From Rhodococcus sp. HNM0563 (GTDB taxonomy: Bacteria; Actinomycetota; Actinomycetes; Mycobacteriales; Mycobacteriaceae): 64,000 nucleotides of DNA. The stretch is from the NCBI RefSeq assembly GCF_012726195.1, contig NZ_JAASAF010000001.1, positions 558,001 through 622,000 of the forward strand, given 5' to 3'. This document shows positions 18,278-26,064 of this stretch, one piece after another. A program made the position numbers and the translations under genes. Position 1 is the first letter of the stretch. Every line of letters begins with the position of its first letter. The notes under the pieces are model-generated. The model had not been told where the DNA came from and ran no database searches. It was given only the letters and a program-made list of their open reading frames with translations.

Positions 18278-18760
18278 ATGGCAGCCCCGCACACCTCGAG
18301 ATCAAGATCACATAGGTTCGCCGGGGAGGCTGTGCACGCGGGTTGTGTGGGGCCGTCCAAGTCGGCCCGTGCTGCGTCGCAGTTGCGCAAGGCAGACGAA
18401 CTCCTGTCCGGGGCTGCAGGTGCAGACGCGCCCGGCGAACGGTTCCGCTTGTCCTATCTCGCCGCATTGCGCGGCGCAGGCGCGGTGATTGCAGCCGCCG
18501 AACTGAGGGCGCCGCAACGACCCAAACGGAGGCCTGCGACCCGAAATGCCTGGGTGATGATGATGCGCGCCGATGAATCGTTCGCCGGCTGGGCAGATTT
18601 CTTCGCTGACCGATCGGCTGCACGCGCCGCGGTCGAGGCCGGGGTGCAGCGGGTTGTCGATGCCGAAGACGCATCGGCCTTCTTCGACGAGGTCGGACGT
18701 TTCCTGCACGACGTCGAGAGCTACTTGTCCGCTGAGAGCGGAACTGCGTCTCGCATGTGA
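18278..18760 (+). CDS. SAV_6107-type HEPN-family protein under SOS control
   Basis: A 160-residue helical protein that I recognise as the actinobacterial SAV_6107 HEPN family. The core is ASQLRKADELLSGAA, FRLSYLAALRGAGAVIAAAE, NAWVMMMRADESFAGWADFF and EVGRFLHDVESYL. Many HEPN proteins are RNases with an R-x4-6-H motif; I do not see that motif here, so activity is doubtful. ATG 18278 has AGGAAGG upstream. A perfect LexA box precedes it, so expression should rise after DNA damage. It stands directly upstream of the DUF3040 gene and the division cluster. A damage-response or division-checkpoint role is inference only. Confidence 0.75.
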   Translation: MAAPHTSRSRSHRFAGEAVHAGCVGPSKSARAASQLRKADELLSGAAGADAPGERFRLSYLAALRGAGAVIAAAELRAPQRPKRRPATRNAWVMMMRADESFAGWADFFADRSAARAAVEAGVQRVVDAEDASAFFDEVGRFLHDVESYLSAESGTASRM

Positions 18761-18936
18761 CCTCGGCCCCTGGCCGAACAGTGCTTTTCGACCCGGGAGA
18801 GCGAACCAACTTTCGTAGTTGGTGGTCCCGGAGGAAATGTGCTCGTATCATTGACTCAGGCGGCCGTGATGTCGGCGCCCCGCCGGATTCGTCCCACCGG
18901 GTCCGGCGGCCACCGTTTAGTGCCGGGGGAGGTACC

Positions 18937-19359
18937 GTGCCACTCTCCGAGCACGAGCAGCGCATGCTCGATCAGATCGAGAGCGCGCTCTATGCTGAGG
19001 ATCCCAAGTTCGCCTCGACCGTTCGCGGAAAGCGACTGGGTATGGCGTCCAACAGGCGACGGCTGCAGGCCGGCGCGCTGTTCGTTTTGGGTTTGACGTT
19101 GCTTATTGCGGGAGTTGCCCTACCGGTCAAACCGGGTGGGTTCCCGATCATCAGCCTGCTCGGATTTCTCGTGATGTTCGCTGCGGGAGTTCTCGTGCTG
19201 GTCGACGGACGGCATCGGTCCGCATCGGGTGCAGCATCCGGCGGAGCGGATTCCGGAAAGCGCGGTAAGACTTCTTCCACTCGTGGTCGGAAGAAGTCTT
19301 CGGAGGGCTTCACCCACCGGATGGAGGAGCGGTTCCGGCGTCGCTTCGAACAAGAGTGA
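18937..19359 (+). CDS. DUF3040 membrane protein (Rv2169c type)
   Basis: A 140-residue protein of the DUF3040 family. The conserved N-terminus is MPLSEHEQRMLDQIESALYAEDPKFAS. Two membrane helices follow (ALFVLGLTLLIAGVALPV and IISLLGFLVMFAAGVLVLVD), then a Ser/Lys/Arg-rich tail ending RMEERFRRRF. GTG 18937 has a GGGGGAGG just upstream. It lies between the HEPN-family gene and mraZ, as Rv2169c lies beside the mycobacterial dcw cluster. No function is established. A perfect palindrome 20 bases after its stop probably ends the transcript. Confidence 0.85.
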   Translation: MPLSEHEQRMLDQIESALYAEDPKFASTVRGKRLGMASNRRRLQAGALFVLGLTLLIAGVALPVKPGGFPIISLLGFLVMFAAGVLVLVDGRHRSASGAASGGADSGKRGKTSSTRGRKKSSEGFTHRMEERFRRRFEQE

Positions 19360-19378
19360 TCTGACGCGCACAACGCCG

Positions 19379-19430
19379 CACCTACAGCAAGGGCGCGACC
19401 CCCATGGGGGTCGCGCCCTTGCTGTAGGTG
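19379..19430. terminator. 52-bp perfect palindrome after the DUF3040 gene
   Basis: Bases 19379-19404 are the exact reverse complement of 19405-19430, with no unpaired bases at the centre (CCCCCATGGGGG). In RNA it would form a very stable hairpin. No T tract follows, so if it is a terminator it is of the I-shaped actinobacterial kind. It separates the HEPN/DUF3040 unit from the mraZ promoter. Confidence 0.75.
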
Positions 19431-19690
19431 GGGGTGTTGCCGCACCGGTGGGCATACGGCCCGACCTGCCTCATCGCCCCACTGCGCCCCACAGCAACTC
19501 GTCCTGTGTGTTTCGATGCCGCCCTCCACCATGCGGACCTGCGATTTCCTGCGATTCGCTGTCCTCGGGTGCGCATCACAGGCGGGTGCGAGCGCGGTAA
19601 CCGTCACAGGCGCGCACGGTGCCCCACCGCCACCACGTCCGCTGACCAGGAATTTCAAGAACAACACGCCCATCGGACGCCGGTTAATCG
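19431..19690. other. Non-coding stretch before the mraZ promoter
   Basis: About 260 bases with no convincing gene on either strand. The only structure I see is CCCCA-CTGCG-CCCCA at 19477-19491. On the minus strand this reads TGGGG-N5-TGGGG, the same spacing as the MraZ boxes in front of mraZ. Confidence 0.5.
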
Positions 19691-19733
19691 GATATTCGTG
19701 GGGTGAAGTGGGGTACTGTGGGGCGCGGCGGGG
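19691..19733 (+). promoter_or_regulatory. mraZ promoter with MraZ-box operator
   Basis: A GATATT -10-like element (19691-19696) is followed by TGGGG at 19699, 19709 and 19719 and a degenerate CGGGG at 19729, each ten bases apart. Direct TGGGN repeats with 5-base spacers are the known binding site of MraZ, so the gene is probably autoregulated, as in other bacteria. Confidence 0.8.
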
Positions 19734-19791
19734 AGCGAGAGTGTCTCCGTCGCACGACGCAGAGTCCGTCCGGCAAGGCGGGAGGTACCGG

Positions 19792-20223
19792 GTGTTTCTC
19801 GGCACCTACACGCCGAAGTTGGATGACAAGGGCAGGCTCACCCTGCCTGCGAAGTATCGAGACGAACTGGCGGGAGGGTTGATGATCACCAAAGGGCAGG
19901 ATCACAGCCTGACCGTGTATCCACGCGATGAGTTCACCTCGCTCGCGGAACGGGCGGCGGCGGCGTCTCGCAGCAACCCCAACATGCGTGCCTATCTGCG
20001 AAACCTCGCGGCAAGCACGGATGAACAGCGTCCCGATTCGCAAGGCCGCATCACTTTGTCCATGTCGCATCGGACATACGCGGGGCTCACCAAGGACTGC
20101 GTTGTGATCGGTTCTGTCAACTATCTCGAGATCTGGAACGCCGAGTCGTGGGAGGCATACCTGGCCGAGCACGAGGAGGGTTTCTCCGAAGCAAGGGACG
20201 AGGTACTTCGCGACATATTGTGA
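19792..20223 (+). CDS. mraZ: Transcriptional regulator MraZ
   Basis: A 143-residue protein with two SpoVT/AbrB-like (MraZ) domains. It begins [26 protein letters not shown]; the second repeat is [18 protein letters not shown]. The length and start equal M. tuberculosis MraZ (143). MraZ forms a ring that binds TGGGN repeats and represses the division and cell-wall operon, and such repeats lie just upstream. GTG 19792 follows GGGAGG. A 240-base gap with tandem hairpin-forming repeats separates it from rsmH, so transcription may be tuned between the two. Confidence 0.97.
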   Translation: MFLGTYTPKLDDKGRLTLPAKYRDELAGGLMITKGQDHSLTVYPRDEFTSLAERAAAASRSNPNMRAYLRNLAASTDEQRPDSQGRITLSMSHRTYAGLTKDCVVIGSVNYLEIWNAESWEAYLAEHEEGFSEARDEVLRDIL

Positions 20224-20275
20224 CGGATCTTCGGCTCTGCGCGGCGAGTGCCGTGAGGCCTCTGCCCGGGACCGA

Positions 20276-20340
20276 CCCTGACGCACTTCCCCGGCGCCAG
20301 GTACGGAACGGAAGCCCTGACACACTTCCCCAGTGTCAGG
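20276..20340 (+). repeat. Tandem hairpin-forming repeats between mraZ and rsmH
   Basis: CCCTGAC(G/A)CACTTCCCC occurs at 20276-20292 and again at 20315-20331. The second copy folds fully: CCTGACAC (20316-20323) with GTGTCAGG (20333-20340). The first copy folds less well with GCGCCAGG. They may act as an attenuator or processing site inside the dcw transcript. Confidence 0.5.
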
Positions 20341-20463
20341 TCTCCGGGATCGGACAGAGACCTCCTGGCATTCGCCGCCGCCGTATCCAGACCATCCGAC
20401 CGACCACCAAGATCGAATGGCCCGCGTGGCCCGCATCGAACGAGCAGGATTTCGGAGGACCAC

Positions 20464-21474
20464 ATGGTGGACGGCGAGGATGACGCCGAAACGACCGACA
20501 CTGATGGCTTCGGCCATGTTCCGGTACTGCTCGATCGCGCCGTAGAGCTGCTGGGGCCGGCGATCGAGGCAGCAGGGCCCGGCGGGGCAGGGGCGGTATA
20601 CGTCGATGCAACTCTCGGTCTGGGTGGTCACTCCGCGCATTTCTTGCGCACCTTTCCCGGGCTGAGGCTGGTAGGGCTCGACCGGGATCCCGACGCCCTG
20701 GCTATTGCGCGCGGACGCTTGGCCGAGTTCTCCGGTCGCACCGACTTCGTCCACACCCGTTACGACGGTATTGCCGACGCGCTCGAAAGGGTGGGGCTCG
20801 ACCGTGTCGGGTCGGTGCACGCAATCCTGTTCGATCTCGGCGTGTCGTCGATGCAGCTCGATGAGGCCGACCGCGGATTTGCCTATTCGAAGGATGCGCC
20901 GCTGGACATGCGGATGGATCCCACCACCGGGATCACGGCCGCCGACGTGCTCAATACCTATGGCCACGGTGATCTCGCCCGCATCCTCAGTACCTACGGC
21001 GAGGAGCGATTCGCCGGGAAGATCGCGTCCGAGATCCTGCGAGCGCGCGAGAAGTCGCCCTTCCGGAACAGTGGCGAGCTCGTCGAGTTGCTGTACCGGA
21101 CGATTCCGGCCGCATCGCGCCGCACCGGCGGGCACCCCGCCAAGCGCACCTTCCAGGCCCTTCGGGTGGAGGTCAACGGCGAGCTCGACTCGTTGCGCAG
21201 CGCGATTCCGGCGGCACTCGATTCCCTCGCGATCGGGGGGCGAGTGGTGTTCATGTCCTACCAGTCCCTCGAAGACCGTGTCGTCAAGCAGGAGCTCGCA
21301 CCGCGCTCGAAATCCCGCAGTCCTGAGGGTCTTCCGGTGGAGCTGCCCGGAATGGGTCCGGAACTTCGCATCCTCACACGGGGCGCCGAACGCGCGTCCG
21401 ACGACGAGATCGACAAGAATCCACGCTCGGCGCCCGTCCGGCTGCGTGCCGCGGAACGAATCGCCAGGAGGTAG
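20464..21474 (+). CDS. rsmH: 16S rRNA (cytosine-1402-N4)-methyltransferase
   Basis: SAM-dependent methyltransferase of 336 residues (MraW/RsmH) that N4-methylates C1402 in the 16S rRNA decoding centre. The start of the catalytic domain is [15 protein letters not shown], the SAM motif is [17 protein letters not shown], and [12 protein letters not shown] and [19 protein letters not shown] follow. [12 protein letters not shown] and [15 protein letters not shown] complete the family pattern. ATG 20464 follows GGAGGACC. It begins the long overlapping series of cell-wall genes; ftsL starts three bases after its stop codon. Confidence 0.97.
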   Translation: MVDGEDDAETTDTDGFGHVPVLLDRAVELLGPAIEAAGPGGAGAVYVDATLGLGGHSAHFLRTFPGLRLVGLDRDPDALAIARGRLAEFSGRTDFVHTRYDGIADALERVGLDRVGSVHAILFDLGVSSMQLDEADRGFAYSKDAPLDMRMDPTTGITAADVLNTYGHGDLARILSTYGEERFAGKIASEILRAREKSPFRNSGELVELLYRTIPAASRRTGGHPAKRTFQALRVEVNGELDSLRSAIPAALDSLAIGGRVVFMSYQSLEDRVVKQELAPRSKSRSPEGLPVELPGMGPELRILTRGAERASDDEIDKNPRSAPVRLRAAERIARR

Positions 21475-21477
21475 AAG

Positions 21478-22359
21478 ATGACCCTGCAGGTGCCATCCCC
21501 GCCCCGACCTCGGCAGGCTCGATCGACGGCAGCGCAGCGTGCCTACCAGCGCCGCAATCAGCGGTCTGCACAGCTGGTCTCGCCGGCCGAAACTCGCGGG
21601 CGCACCACAGGTGCGCGCCGTGTCGCGACACGCATTCCGTTCGTCGCGAGCATCATCGCGCTGCTCGCGGTCGGGATGATGGTGACCCTGTTTCTGACGA
21701 CACGGGCTGCAGAGGACTCCTACGAGCTCGGTGCTGCCCGCGCACACAACGAGAGTCTCCTTCAACAGCGAGCAGTGCTGCAGCGTGACGTGGAAGCGGG
21801 TCTGACAGCTCCGGTGCTCGCGCAGCATGCCGCCGAACTCGGCATGATCCCCTCTGGACAGGCAGCGAGGCTCGTTGTGGGTGAGGACGGCTCGGTGCGA
21901 GTCGTCGGTGAACCGGTGGCCGCGCAGGGTGCACCGCCGGTGCCGTTGAATGCTCCGGAGTCGCGGGGCGATGTGCAACCTCCGCTTGCAGGCAGCGCCG
22001 GGCGTGAGAATCCCCGTCCGTTGTCGCCGTCGGGCGAGCAGCATGCACCTCGGGACGCTGTGGAATCGCCTGAAGCAGTGGACCCGGAAAGCCGCGCCGC
22101 GGCGGCAGCAGAGGCGCCGCGCGCCTCCGAGCCGGCAGCGCAAACCCCTGTCGGAGAGCCCGCACCGGGCGCTCCCGCCGGTCCTGAGCCCGAGGCCACC
22201 GCGGGCGCGGGAAGCCGGGAGGGTGGCGCCGCGCCGCAGCCCGCGAATGTCACGGTTCTTCCCGACGAAGCGGAACAATCGATGCCTGTGAGTGAACTGC
22301 CGCAACCCGAGGCTTCCCGGACGGGTGAGCCGTCAGTATCGGAGGCCGGACAACGGTGA
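21478..22359 (+). CDS. ftsL: FtsL-like bitopic division protein
   Basis: A 293-residue protein in the FtsL place between rsmH and ftsI. It has a basic cytosolic N-terminus, one membrane helix (IPFVASIIALLAVGMMVTLFL, about residues 53-73), then a short coiled-coil-like segment (ARAHNESLLQQRAVLQRDVEA). The remaining 150 residues are Ala/Pro/Glu-rich and look disordered. Classical FtsL is about 120 residues, so this is the long actinobacterial form (Rv2164c type). FtsL links FtsQ/FtsB to the FtsW-FtsI synthase. The assignment rests on topology and position more than on sequence identity. Confidence 0.8.
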   Translation: MTLQVPSPPRPRQARSTAAQRAYQRRNQRSAQLVSPAETRGRTTGARRVATRIPFVASIIALLAVGMMVTLFLTTRAAEDSYELGAARAHNESLLQQRAVLQRDVEAGLTAPVLAQHAAELGMIPSGQAARLVVGEDGSVRVVGEPVAAQGAPPVPLNAPESRGDVQPPLAGSAGRENPRPLSPSGEQHAPRDAVESPEAVDPESRAAAAAEAPRASEPAAQTPVGEPAPGAPAGPEPEATAGAGSREGGAAPQPANVTVLPDEAEQSMPVSELPQPEASRTGEPSVSEAGQR

Positions 22360-24266
22360 GGAACGGCGCCACCCCTCGCCGTGCGGCTCGGCCGCGCGGT
22401 AGTGCTCCCCGGCCTCGGCCCGCATCGAGAGGGGCGGGATGGCGACCGAGTCGCCGTCGCACCGACACCACGGCGTTCCAGTTCCGAAACAAGCTCGGTC
22501 TCTGGGCGATTTTTGCAATCCTCGGTCTCGCGGGTGCCCAACTGTTGTCGATCCAACTGTTCCAGGCGCCGACATTGTCTGCAGAGGCGGCAAGTCAGCG
22601 CACGACCCGACTCGTCGAACCCGCAACTCGCGGAACGATCAGCGACCGCAACGGTAATCCGCTCGCCTACACGATGGAAGCCAAAGCGATCACGTTCCAG
22701 CCTGTACGCGTCCGAAAGGAACTTAGCGAGGCCCGGGCCAAGGATCAGACCCAACCAGAGGTCGCCGAGTATCTCGAGGGAGTGGCCGACGCATTGCATG
22801 ATGCTCTCGGCGCCGCAGCACCCAAGAAAGAGGTGCTCGAGAAACTCGAGAGCGACGAGACGTTCGTCTATCTCGCTCGCGGGGTGGATCCCGGTGTAGC
22901 GGCAGCCATCGTCGACGAATACAGCATGGTGGGGCTGGAGCGGCAAGACATCCGGCTGTATCCCGGCGGGTCGCTCGCGGCGAACATCGTGGGTGCTACC
23001 GGGTGGGACGGGTACGGACTGATCGGCCTCGAGGCCTCCATGGACTCGGTCCTCGCCGGTACCGACGGATCGTCCACCTACGACCGTGGTTCGGATGGTG
23101 TGGTTATTCCGGGAAGTTGGCGCGACCAGCACCCCGCTGTGGACGGTTCGTCCGTCGAACTCACGATCGACAACGACATCCAGTACCACGTGCAGCAGCA
23201 GGTGCAACGAGCGAAGGATCTGTCCGGTGCCGACAACGCGTCAGCGGTGGTGCTCGATGCGCACACCGGCGAGGTGCTCGCGATGTCCAACGACAGCACG
23301 TTCGACCCCTCCATCGGTGTCGCCAACAATCCGCCTTCGGCAGAGCAAGGCAATCCGGCGGTTGCCTCACCTTTCGAACCCGGATCAGTGAACAAGATCA
23401 TCACCGCTGCCGCCGCGATCGAGGACGGACTCACGACACCCGACGAGGTCCTGCAGGTCCCAGGCAGCATCGATATGTCGGGTGTCACGGTCAAGGACGC
23501 TTGGGACCACGGCGTCGTCCCGTACACCACCACGGGAATCTTCGGGAAGTCCTCCAATGTGGGCACACTCATGCTCGCAGAACGCATCGGTGAAGACAGG
23601 TTCGCCGAGATGCTCGACCTGTTCGGCCTCGGTCAGCGCACCGAGGTGGGCCTCCCCGGTGAGTCCGCCGGATTGGTGCCCAGTCGAGAACAGTGGTCGG
23701 GTGGTACGTTCGCGAACCTTCCGATCGGGCAGGGTCTGTCGATGACACTGCTGCAGATGACCGGGATCTATCAGGCGATCGCCAACGACGGTGAGCGCAT
23801 CCCGCCCCGCATCGTCGACGCGACGATCGGGCCCGACGGCACCCGCACCGAAACGGAATCGCCCGATCCGATCCGGGTGGTGAGTCCACAGACAGCAGCT
23901 ACGGTGCGCGATATGTTCCGGTCGGTCGTCCAATCCGATACGGGAAATCAGCAGGGTACGGGGGCGCAGGCAGCGATCGAGGGATACCAGATCGCAGGTA
24001 AGACCGGTACCGCCCAGCAGATCGACCCCAACTGTGGGTGCTACTCGAATTCGGACTACTGGATCACCTTCGCGGGTATCGCGCCGTCGGACGATCCGAA
24101 GTACGTGATCGGGATCATGCTCGATGCGCCCACGCGCAGCTCGGACGGTACCGGCGGTCAGTCTGCCGCTCCGCTGTTCCGAGACATCGCCTCGTGGCTG
24201 CTGCAGCGCGCCGCAGTGCCATTGTCGCCGGAACCGGGTGGCAAGCTGATTCTCCAGGTCGATTGA
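22356..24266 (+). CDS. ftsI: Penicillin-binding protein 3 / FtsI septal transpeptidase
   Basis: Class B penicillin-binding protein of 636 residues that crosslinks septal peptidoglycan. A basic N-terminus and one membrane anchor (LWAIFAILGLAGAQLLSIQLF) precede the pedestal domain with ATRGTISDRNGNPLAYT. The transpeptidase motifs are all present: SVNK (Ser about 344), SSN in FGKSSNVGT, and KTGT at about 549. GTG 22356 overlaps the ftsL stop. From memory, mycobacterial PbpB interacts with FtsW and Wag31, and both genes are in this window. The family and activity are certain; regulation is inferred from the operon. Confidence 0.96.
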   Translation: MRNGATPRRAARPRGSAPRPRPASRGAGWRPSRRRTDTTAFQFRNKLGLWAIFAILGLAGAQLLSIQLFQAPTLSAEAASQRTTRLVEPATRGTISDRNGNPLAYTMEAKAITFQPVRVRKELSEARAKDQTQPEVAEYLEGVADALHDALGAAAPKKEVLEKLESDETFVYLARGVDPGVAAAIVDEYSMVGLERQDIRLYPGGSLAANIVGATGWDGYGLIGLEASMDSVLAGTDGSSTYDRGSDGVVIPGSWRDQHPAVDGSSVELTIDNDIQYHVQQQVQRAKDLSGADNASAVVLDAHTGEVLAMSNDSTFDPSIGVANNPPSAEQGNPAVASPFEPGSVNKIITAAAAIEDGLTTPDEVLQVPGSIDMSGVTVKDAWDHGVVPYTTTGIFGKSSNVGTLMLAERIGEDRFAEMLDLFGLGQRTEVGLPGESAGLVPSREQWSGGTFANLPIGQGLSMTLLQMTGIYQAIANDGERIPPRIVDATIGPDGTRTETESPDPIRVVSPQTAATVRDMFRSVVQSDTGNQQGTGAQAAIEGYQIAGKTGTAQQIDPNCGCYSNSDYWITFAGIAPSDDPKYVIGIMLDAPTRSSDGTGGQSAAPLFRDIASWLLQRAAVPLSPEPGGKLILQVD

Positions 24267-24420
24267 ATCCTGATGTTCATATCGTCGCCGGGAGCTCGGA
24301 CGGGTGTCGGTGCAGCTTTGCGGTCTGGGTAACCTGACACGTCGGTAACGTGACACTGCGGTGTAGTCAGGCACCGATCGAGAGCAGCAGCGGGATGCCG
24401 CAAGAGAGGAACTTGTACCT

Positions 24421-26064
24421 GTGCCATCGAGTCCGGATCCGTCTCCCCTCGCGGAGGGCCGCCGACCCGAGAATCCGCCGATGACGTCCCTTCGGGATCT
24501 GGCCGCCACCATCGGCGCCGACCTCCTCGCGGTTGGATCCGATGCCGCCTCCGACGGTGCCGCTCAGACAGGCGCGGTCGTGACCGGGATCGACCTGAAT
24601 GCGCAACGGATCCGACCGGGCGACCTCTTTGCCGCTCTGCCGGGTGCTCGTGCGCACGGGGCGGCCTTCGTCGGCGCCGCACTCGATCGCGGTGCCGTAG
24701 CCGTACTCACCGACGCGGCAGGGGTAGAGGCGATCGCGACGGCAGCCCGAGAGGCCGGCCCGGTGCAGGTGCTCGTGCATCCCGAGCCTCGCTCCGTGCT
24801 CGGCCTCGCATCGGCCACGGTCTACGGACACCCGTCCGAGCGGATGCAGGTCATCGGGATCACCGGAACGTCGGGCAAGACCACGACGGCGTACCTCGTC
24901 GAAGCGGGCCTCGGTGCCGCGGGGCGGGTCACCGGTCTCGTCGGCACCGTCGAAACGCGCATTGCAGGCCAGCGAGTACCGAGCGCACTGACCACCCCCG
25001 AAGCCCCGCAGCTTCACGCGTTGTTCGCAACCATGCTCGAACACGGTGTCGACACGGTAGTGATGGAAGTATCGAGCCACGCGCTTGCACTCGGTCGCGT
25101 TGCCGCTACCGATTTCGCGGTCGGTGGGTTCACGAACCTGTCGCAGGATCACCTCGACTTCCACAAGGACCTCGACGATTACTTTGCTGCAAAGGCACGC
25201 CTGTTCGCGCCCGAGTCGCCTGTTCGAGCACACCGCGCCGTCGTATGCGTCGATGACGACTGGGGCATGCGCATGGCCGAGATCGCGCGCTCTGCAAACA
25301 ACGGTGATCCCGTCGGCGTACGGACGGTGTCGACCAGCGAGACCCGGGGTGCGGTTGCGGACTGGTCGGTGACCGACGCCGAATCAGATCCTGCAGGCAC
25401 CCAGGAATTCGGATTGACCGATCCCGAGGGGCGGACCCATCGAGTGAGCGTGCGGTTGCCCGGGCGGTACAACGTCGCCAACGCGGCGCTCGCAGTTGCC
25501 CTCTGCTCTGCGGTCGGAGTCGATCCCGACGTGGCCGCTCGTGGAATCGCAAGCGTCGACGTCCCGGGCCGCGTCGAGCGAGTGGATTGCGGACAGAATT
25601 TTCTCGCGGTCGTCGATTACGCGCACAAACCGGCGGCGCTCGAAGCTGTCATCTCCACACTGCGGCGCAGTACGACGGGACGTATCGCCGTCGTTGTCGG
25701 CGCGGGTGGTGATCGTGACCGAGGAAAACGTCCGCTGATGGGTGCGGTAGCGGCCTCGGCCGAGCTGCTCGTCGTCACTGACGACAACCCCCGCACCGAG
25801 GATCCCGCATCGATTCGGGCCGCGGTCCTCGAGGGCGCCCGAGCACTCGAGCACGGGTCTCGCGGTGAGATCCGGGAGATCGGCGACCGGGCCGCCGCGA
25901 TCGACGCAGCGGTCGCGTGGGCGCGTCCCGGCGACGTCGTGCTCGTCGCAGGCAAGGGCCACGAGCGGGGCCAGGAAATCGACGGAGTCAAGCATCCGTT
26001 CGACGATCGCGAGGTACTCGCGGAAGCGATCGAACGGCATCAGCGCAGCGGAGGCACGGAATGA
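24421..26064 (+). CDS. murE: UDP-MurNAc-L-Ala-D-Glu:meso-diaminopimelate ligase
   Basis: Cytosolic Mur ligase of 547 residues that adds meso-diaminopimelate to UDP-MurNAc-dipeptide. The ATP site is GITGTSGKTTTAYL; NLSQDHLDFHKDLDDYF and LPGRYNVANAALA are Mur-family blocks. The DNPR motif in VVTDDNPRTEDPASI marks diaminopimelate rather than lysine specificity, as expected for this cell wall. GTG 24421 follows GAGAGGAA. The 154-base gap after ftsI, the longest inside the mur block, could hold an internal promoter. The N-terminal 20 residues are variable. Confidence 0.96.
   Translation: MPSSPDPSPLAEGRRPENPPMTSLRDLAATIGADLLAVGSDAASDGAAQTGAVVTGIDLNAQRIRPGDLFAALPGARAHGAAFVGAALDRGAVAVLTDAAGVEAIATAAREAGPVQVLVHPEPRSVLGLASATVYGHPSERMQVIGITGTSGKTTTAYLVEAGLGAAGRVTGLVGTVETRIAGQRVPSALTTPEAPQLHALFATMLEHGVDTVVMEVSSHALALGRVAATDFAVGGFTNLSQDHLDFHKDLDDYFAAKARLFAPESPVRAHRAVVCVDDDWGMRMAEIARSANNGDPVGVRTVSTSETRGAVADWSVTDAESDPAGTQEFGLTDPEGRTHRVSVRLPGRYNVANAALAVALCSAVGVDPDVAARGIASVDVPGRVERVDCGQNFLAVVDYAHKPAALEAVISTLRRSTTGRIAVVVGAGGDRDRGKRPLMGAVAASAELLVVTDDNPRTEDPASIRAAVLEGARALEHGSRGEIREIGDRAAAIDAAVAWARPGDVVLVAGKGHERGQEIDGVKHPFDDREVLAEAIERHQRSGGTE

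Noticed and set aside
18108-18965. Extension of the GNAT gene through the LexA-box region
   Set aside because: It would run antisense through the HEPN gene. ATG 18107 gives the family N-terminus.
19684-22305. Very long minus-strand open frame opposite mraZ, rsmH and ftsL
   Set aside because: It is the antisense of well-supported genes, a common artefact in high-GC DNA, and has no domain or ribosome site.
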